Assembly (NCBI GenBank): GCA_030765065.1
Contig: CM060980.1
Location: forward strand, 62,666,364 to 62,730,363
DNA length: 64,000 nt
From: Deroplatys truncata
Taxonomy: Eukaryota > Arthropoda > Insecta > Mantodea > Mantidae
Reading direction: 5' to 3'
Positions within the stretch are counted from its first letter, which is position 1. Every line of letters begins with the position of its first letter. Shown one piece after another: positions 57,803 to 64,000 of this stretch. The translations under genes and the position numbers were made by a program. The notes beneath the pieces are model-generated. The model did no database searches. It was not told the DNA's origin and was given only the letters and a program-made list of their open reading frames with translations.

Positions 57803-58060
57803 TTTGTATCGTTTCCGAGGTCGCGGATTCAAACCCGGCAGTGGGAAATGAATTTTTTTCGGGCGTGAAAATCTTTAGCATGGGTTCTTTCGGAAGGGAA
57901 GTAAAGCCAGTGGCCCCGTGTTGTAGATTTACGGCACGTAAAAGAACCTCAAGCCTTTTAAAGACGCCTGTGAGTAAATGTTCGGTCTTTCACGCCCAAT
58001 ATAGAATGGGATGCCAAGGACCATAGTAGTTAAAGAGCGTCCATAAATAAAACTCAATTT
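57803..58060 (+). mobile_element. tRNA-derived SINE, family A, copy 2 (head truncated)
   Basis: Starts within the tRNA-like head ('gaggtcgcggattcaaaccc') and has the same body and 'gtccataaataaaactcaat' end as copies 1 and 3. Opposite orientation to copy 1, about 130 bp away. Confidence 0.85.
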
Positions 58061-58671
58061 GATTTTTTTCTCGCTTGTATCTAATATTTGTTCTTAACGG
58101 TGCATGATTGCTATGTACGAGTACGTCTTAGCATTTCGCCAATGGAATGAGGATGATGGACTATTCCATCACTCGTGTTTTACAGCTTTCATCTCTTAAT
58201 GCTATTCATAACATTAGTGTGCAATCTTAACAGTTAACTATAAACATGGTGGCCACTTGCGTGCCTTTCTTTGAAGTATAATGATGGGAAAGCAGTTTCA
58301 AAGCATGTCAAACTTTATGCAGATCGCAGAGCGTAAATCACTTGTTCATGAGAATGTATGCTGTTTATTAGACGCAGCAAAGGAATAATTATTATTAAAG
58401 GTGCTGCAAGAAGATTAATGCGACCGAAAATAATTCATTCAAAGGAGCAGATGTGAAATAGTCTGATTCTAGCCTTCCAACTTAGGCCTACACGCGGCGT
58501 GTGGTGCGGCATATAGTAAGAGCGGACATTAATCGTTGTTGGTATCCTGGCCCACGCTTTGTCTTTAGGGGTCTCATTGCCTTCCTGGAACTTCGGGTAT
58601 TACATATGAAGTTCCGCTCCTTCCTTCACCATGGAAGTCAGTTGAGGAATTTAATCTCATGCCGACATATT
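58061..58671. other. Nothing recognised
   Basis: Sequence between SINE copies with no supported feature. Confidence 0.4.
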
Positions 58672-58745
58672 TCCACGGTAGCTCAGTTGGTTAGAGCAAC
58701 GGCGCATAAACCGAAGATCCGTGGTTCAAATCCCGGATATGGTAT
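58672..58745 (+). repeat. tRNA-like sequence, probably a SINE head or tRNA pseudogene
   Basis: Has a perfect A box ('tagctcagttgg') and B box ('ggttcaaatcc') at tRNA spacing, so pol III could bind. The acceptor and anticodon stems do not pair well, so it is not judged a working tRNA. Confidence 0.55.
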
Positions 58746-59029
58746 TGGATTTTTCAGTCTGATTTTATTCTTCCAATGAATGGGGAATCCATAGTAACCG
58801 TTTAAGAGAACAACCAAGCATATGAAGAAAAGTCACAATAATTCAGCACTACTTCAGAAAATCACCCATTTCAAGGTATCCGCACACTGTGTTGCTGGGT
58901 TCCGCGTGAACTGACAGCAGCTCACATATGTCTGCGTTTTGTTGCTTTGATCAACAGAAGATGGGGGTTTTTATGCGTTCCTACAAGGTGGCATGAAAAG
59001 TGGATCTTATTTGTTTTTTTTTTCGAGGG

Positions 59030-59380
59030 CGCCTTCATTGCGCCCCCCCCCCCGAGAGCAACCGGAGGCGGGACCTAGCTGAGCAGTACAACCGACGCCA
59101 GGAAGAAACCTCTACAAAGTTCGCCTTCACCGCCCAGCCGCAACACTGCAACACCGTCCCTGCTCCTTCAACCCCAAAACAGATGATGACAAAGGAAATT
59201 ATGGTTACAGGAAATAAGGGACAGGAAGGTCGTGGTAGAAGAGAAACTACTCTAGCATTCACCTATCAATCCAGGGAAACCACGAAAAACCCACCGTTAG
59301 AGTGGGTGGTCGTCGGGAATCGAAGCCGGAATCTCCCGAATGCGAGTCTCACACGTTACCACGGAGCCATCTCGCTCGGT
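59030..59380 (-). mobile_element. tRNA-derived SINE, family B, copy 1
   Basis: Minus strand: head 'ccgagcgagatggctccgtg' with a 'ggcttcgattcccg' B box, then 'tttttcgtggtttccctgg', 'gtgaatgctagagtagttt' and 'tttcctgta'. The far end runs into a poly(C) tract at 59041-59053. Confidence 0.8.
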
Positions 59381-59975
59381 AAATAGTACGGTACTTCATA
59401 ATTATCAAATACGATACGTACAAACAAATTAAGGTGCGTATTGCCGAAGTGTTTATCGAAAAAAATGGAAAAACATGTACATTTTCATTTAATAAATTAA
59501 GGAAATTCAATTAAGTATATTGTTTTATTTAAACATTTAAAAAACGAGACCAACTACTAAACGTTCTTATTTTTGTTTAAACACCCAACAAAAAGAAATA
59601 AATATGGCTGGTAAACATCTTTATACTGAAGATACGAACACGTGATATTGAGCGGACGAGATATTATAGATGTGTGAAGCGTGTGTGTGCTTAGTTATTC
59701 AGTTGGTGTTGCGACATCAAAATGTCAGGGCAAATTACGATTTTTTACTAAACAAAACTGCTAAATTGTGGCGCTTAGGGAAGAAGACGAAGTCAACAAA
59801 AATATAGATTAATTGCTGTTCTATCATATACTTCAACAAGATTTACCTTAATCCTTCCGTATGTGATTTTAATTCGTCGAAACACGCGGAAAATTTTGCT
59901 GCTGAAATAGATGCTCACAGACTAAAATGTTAACATTTTATTGGTCTTTGAGCACTGTATCACTTTCTAAAGGGT

Positions 59976-60247
59976 CGTCCTCCGTGGTGTAGTGGTTACC
60001 ATGCTAGCCTCTAATTCCCAAGGTCGCGGGTGATGCATTTTTTCGAGCGTAAAAATCCTTAGCATGGCTTCCTTCGGAAGGGAAATAAATCCGGTGGTCC
60101 CGTGTCGTAGATTTACGGCACGTAAAAGAACCTCAAGCCTGATAAAGAGGTCTCTAAGCAAAATTACCGGTCTTTTACACCCAATATAGAATGGGACGCT
60201 AAGGACCACAGCAGTTAAAGAGTGTCCATAAATAAAAACTCAATTTT
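59976..60247 (+). mobile_element. tRNA-derived SINE, family A, copy 3
   Basis: Most complete head on this strand ('cctccgtggtgtagtggtta'), body 'cttagcatggcttccttcgg', 'tttacggcacgtaaaagaac', end 'gtccataaataaaaactca'. A few bases around the B box appear deleted ('ggtcgcgggtgatgc'). Confidence 0.88.
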
Positions 60248-60880
60248 AACTTTCTAAAAGGATGACATCTGTACCTCTCCCAAACGGTATTTCCTCATCT
60301 TACCTACTCTTTTCTTTTGACAGCCTCTTTGAGAGCTTTGCTGGTAAGGAAATATAGATGGGTAGTTCTTTGCATATACACTTTGCATATATATGTTTTA
60401 AAGTGTTAGTTTTAAAGCTATGCCAAAGGATAATCATTTCGAATAAATGCTGAAACTATTCTTTTGGTCTAGCTTTAAGTCTTTGAAGATACAACATATT
60501 TCGTTGCTGTGTTGTGATAAGGTTAGATTGAGAGTATTTTGTTTTTCTGTTAATCCACATATGTTCACCTCAGTTTCTGTTTATTTACCACCGCCATTGC
60601 TCCGTTTAAAGAACCAGAAACTCGTCTTGAGAATATACGTACTAAATACGGAACTGATGACGAAATGTGTGCGCATAGTTCTAGATCACTTCAGGCAGAG
60701 CTAACAAAGCTATTATCCTATGCATCTACACGAATCTCCTGGAGATCTTCAATAGGTGTGAAATGAGTGTATTTCGAAGTACAGTTAGAATTTAAAGATC
60801 TCTTTAACAGCTGCTACTAATAGTTGTCAAATAGGGTTGGCTATTATCCCAAGTAAAAGATCCGATCATGAGACATATAA
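60248..60880. other. Nothing recognised
   Basis: No supported gene or repeat. Confidence 0.4.
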
Positions 60881-60889
60881 CTTTACGCT

Positions 60890-61462
60890 TTACCTGCAAA
60901 GGGTATGCTTAGGACAGGATACGATAGGACAGAGCGCAAGAGGATATAACAGATAGATCCACGCAGATCTTTTGCACCTAATGGGGCGCCCCCATGAGGG
61001 AGGGATGAGATGAGAGGAGACAGAAGGCGACCGGACCAGTAGGCACGACAGGCAGAGGGCAGGGTCACTACCGTTTACAGACTTAAACTCTCCGGATGGC
61101 AGTCGTTGCACCGGCTCCCCTCCCTCCTGTGGGCTTACACATCCCCTGGGGGTCGGAACCCGGAGCCCGCCTCATTTCGTGGGACGAAGGTTTACTCAGA
61201 GCATCCTTTTCCTTTGCCCAGCACACGCCGAGACCTCCCGCCGACACTTGCAACCCTGAAAGAGACCAAGCAGATGGAGGGTGAAGTGAATTAATAATGG
61301 AGGTGAAATGGAGGGACAGGAAATTCGGGGGATGCAATGATCTTTCCCAGCATTCACCTAACGACCCGGAGAAACCTCCGAAAAAAACCCATGGGTCAGG
61401 AAGGTCAGCCGCGGGAATCGAACCCACGACCTTCCGTTACCGCCTGAGCCATTCCGCTCGGT
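60890..61462 (-). mobile_element. tRNA-derived SINE, family B, copy 2
   Basis: Minus strand: head 'ccgagcggaatggctcaggc' with B box 'gggttcgattccc', then 'cccatgggttttttcggagg', 'ggtgaatgctgggaaagat' and a long GC-rich body. The certain SINE part is 61090-61462; 60890-61089 is similar in style to the region after copy 3 and may belong to the same long element. Confidence 0.75.
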
Positions 61463-62490
61463 AGAGTATGTTTAAGTCAAAGGCAATATCTTTGGAACAC
61501 TAAAACATAGTGTCCAAGTTTGCCATATCTGTTCTATAGAATCCCTGTAATGTTATTCATTCCAGAAGCCTGTAAAGTGATTAGGTAAAGAAGGTGCTGT
61601 ATGTTGCGGCAACGGAGGTGGAGGTTTAAAACTTGAAAAAGGCGAATATTTGTTTCATTTTGCTCTTTTTCTTTTATGTGACGATCAAGAAAGAAGTTTC
61701 TAATCTAGAGGTTATTTGTGAATATTATCAGTGGCGTTGATCAAAGGGTGTGGTTCATTTATGACCATAGAACTTCGACTTCTAACATATTTTGTGCTTT
61801 TCTCTGCTTTAATCTCTCACTGGTCTATTTCCAAAGGACAGAATGCGTTGAATAGAGAACTTAGTATTTATTTGTGAGCAGTAATTTGCAGATAGTGGTT
61901 TTCTAATTCTTCGACTATTTTTGACGGCTGCAAAGATGCGGAAATTCAATAATCACGTTAATTAACCTTTATAACAAACATGGTGTAGCAAACAAATTGC
62001 ACACAGCGTTTCAAGTTTAAGGCGGTGGCTACTTAATAGAAGTGAACGTTATACCAGAAGTGCACCCAAGATCTGTCTTCTGAGGGTGTTGTGGGCTATC
62101 GCTAATAGACTCTGGATGGATTTTCTGACAGTTATTGTGATGGATGACGCAAAGTCGAAACGCCAGAAGTTGGAGAGGAAACACAAATTTCACACCTTCT
62201 TGAAAAGATCTTGCATCTGCTCCTCGAAGACAATGGCAGCAGGGTTTGACTATCTGATGTATTGCTTTTCTTTTTACTGAATGCTTAATGTGGTGGCAGA
62301 ACATAGGTAACAGATTATTGATTCCTGAAGACCATGTGCGAGTTTTTGCAGGGTATCTCTGGAAGAGCAATGGCTATAGAGGAGCGTACGCAGGAGCTGG
62401 TCTCAGGAGGCTTAAGCTCCCCTCCTGGTATCCAAAACCGTAATACTTAAGCAATGCAGCCTCATTTTTGTTTTCTAAAATCATATACTT
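61463..62490. other. Nothing recognised
   Basis: No gene supported. The minus-strand frame 62029-62370 has no recognisable similarity. Confidence 0.4.
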
Positions 62491-62494
62491 CCAA

Positions 62495-63060
62495 TCGAGC
62501 TGGGTGGCTCAGGTGGCAATGTCTGTGGCTCGCACTTGGGAGGTCCCGGGATCGATTCCCGGCGACCGCCCACTCTGGCCCATGGGTGTTTCGTGGTTTT
62601 CCCGGGTCGACAGGCGAATGCTGGGATGGTTCCCTATTCTACCACGACTCTCCTCGCTCTCATTTCCTGTGCCCATCATCTTCTTTGTCATCTGTTTCAG
62701 GGTTGTAGGACCTGGCGACGTTGTTCGGCGGGTTGAGACTGGACGTGGCTTGCGCTCTGGCGTCCCTGCGATACCACAGGTCTCTCCTCAGCGTGGGACT
62801 CCGCTCCGGGGGACCCTGGAGGTTGGTGACTTGCGGGTAGGGACCGGGCAGCATCGGATGCGTTCTATCTAGAAACGTTAGGACCCCGCCCACGTTTACG
62901 TCCATCAGCATCCCGATCTGGTTGTTCTTTGGGTCTCTACTCTCATCCCTCTCTTCCAGGGGTCACGTTGGAAGCAAAACGGGCCGTTACGACCTACTTG
63001 CGGTGCTCTACCCTGGTTCTGGGGGCCCCTCTGTGATACGTACCTACTTTTACCATATAC
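62495..63060 (+). mobile_element. tRNA-derived SINE, family B, copy 3
   Basis: Head 'cgagctgggtggctcaggtg' with B box 'gggatcgattccc', then 'cccatgggtgtttcgtggtt', 'ggcgaatgctgggatggttc' and 'tttcctgtgcccatcatctt'. The first ~210 bp are clearly the SINE; the GC-rich sequence up to about 63060 is probably an extended body. Overlapping open frames here are products of the GC-rich repeat. Confidence 0.82.
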
Positions 63061-63327
63061 TTCCAGGTTTAGTATACCACATTGCACCTGTAAATAAACA
63101 ATTAAATAAAAATATTATATGCATTAAAACAGTGGTAAATGTTAGGGGATGACATGAAACTTAGTCCTTCTTTGGAAAATTATCATCCCATATATTTTTG
63201 CAGCAGTGACTAAACGGCTCGCTCCGTTCATTTTACTATCCACATACCGCATACGTTTAGTCACAGGTAGTTAATACTAGATGGTTACAGAGCACCTCCT
63301 GTAGTTGCAGTGAGGTGTGTGGATCTC

Positions 63328-63385
63328 CTCGTAGTCTAGTGGTTAACACACCTGACTGGCTGGGAGTTTGGTCTCTACGTACTTC
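63328..63385 (+). repeat. Possible truncated tRNA-derived SINE head
   Basis: 'cctcgtagtctagtggttaa' resembles the 5' half of a tRNA (A box 'tagtctagtgg'), followed by a weak B-box region. No SINE body follows. Confidence 0.35.
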
Positions 63386-64000
63386 TGCTTGCCTTTTGGT
63401 GCTGTAAATACTTAAAACGTTGTTTGTTCGTCACACTGACCCATTATTTAGTTAATATATCCTATTCAGTGATTCAGTTGATATCCCCCTCACTCGGATA
63501 AATCTCTAGAAGCACCACAGAATGAAGATATAACCGGCATTGTGAGTTTCAGGAATTGTTTCAGTGCCCAAAGCACATTCTTCAGCATCTCAGCAAATGC
63601 ATTCTCTGCGTACGCTCCTGGCGCTGTATCTTATAATCATAATTAATATAGTTTACTGTGCTTTCTATGCTTAGAGGAGTACCTTGAGCATGTTTGCAAT
63701 TGCGGTTACGTTATAAATTAATTGTTATTGTTTAAATATTCCGTAATTTTACCTTTATTTTATATTCATTTAATGTATAACTTGAAACTTCTAGATAGGA
63801 GTATCGAAGGAGAATTATTTAATTAGTGCCACCTTTATATAAAATATACTTCAGCAATTTGTGCTTTATTTTTCCTCATGACAATAACGTGTAACTGTGT
63901 TTGAGAGTGCATTGGAGAGCTTGCTAGCATGTTAAACTGGGAGTTCGCGTGATTTCGCTTTTAAAATTTAACATTATTGTAAATGTATGCATAGCATTAA
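63386..64000. other. Nothing recognised
   Basis: AT-rich end of the window without supported features. Confidence 0.4.

Noticed and set aside
58672..58745. Functional tRNA gene
   Set aside because: A and B boxes are good but the acceptor and anticodon stems do not pair; listed as a tRNA-derived relic.
61083..61427. 114-codon minus-strand frame and overlapping frames on both strands
   Set aside because: Located within a GC-rich SINE; open by composition, not by selection.

Overview
This window is eukaryotic nuclear DNA from an arthropod, most likely an insect. The evidence is GT-AG introns several kilobases long, an AT-rich background, Tc1/mariner, Tigger-like and hAT-like DNA transposons, several non-LTR retrotransposon lineages, and tRNA-derived SINEs whose body (a 'GTGGTTTTCC...GGCGAATGCTGGGATGGTTCC'-type segment) is common in arthropod genomes. 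The species cannot be named from sequence alone; the intron sizes and SINE load suggest a large genome such as a hemimetabolous insect (inference).

Two host genes are supported, both on the + strand and both missing their 5' exon(s). Gene 1 (exons 7551-7718, 13249-13389, 19280-19360, 24028-24177) encodes an EF-hand protein of the sarcoplasmic calcium-binding / luciferin-binding type; only a short N-terminus is missing. Gene 2 (exons 42727-42816, 42988-43215, 46306-46486) encodes a small cysteine-rich single-pass membrane protein resembling VOPP1/WBP1/Shisa-type adaptors, with a C-terminal PPxY motif; only the signal-peptide exon(s) are missing. The two genes show no functional link beyond adjacency.

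Layout. 1-5.3 kb: fragments of RTE-like non-LTR elements and three diverged tandem repeat units, one of them split by a ~2.2 kb RTE-like insertion. 5.3-24.7 kb: gene 1. Its introns hold a heat-shock-type promoter-like sequence (10233-10380), a 5'-truncated CR1/Jockey-type element on the minus strand with a 548-codon open frame, a decayed IS630-like transposase, a nearly full-length CR1-like element with an esterase-bearing ORF1, a third non-LTR 3' end, and a Tc1 element with both terminal repeats. 24.7-42.7 kb: gene-free sequence with a Tigger-like element, a hairpin-type MITE, hAT-like and mariner relics and microsatellites. 42.7-47.1 kb: gene 2. 48.3-51.6 kb: a complete-length but dead mariner, an internally deleted mariner and an RTE fragment. 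52.8-64 kb: a visibly CpG-richer region with a second heat-shock-type promoter-like sequence (53154-53201) and a cluster of at least seven tRNA-derived SINEs of three families.

No CRISPR array, rRNA or intact tRNA gene was found. The observations most worth checking are the two heat-shock-element/TATA arrangements, the divergent VOPP1-like gene, the three related retrotransposon 3' ends that carry different short tandem tails after AATAAA, the birth of a long (TTC)n array in one copy of a tandem duplication beside exon 3 of gene 1, and the CpG-poor block that coincides with the gene-bearing part of the window.
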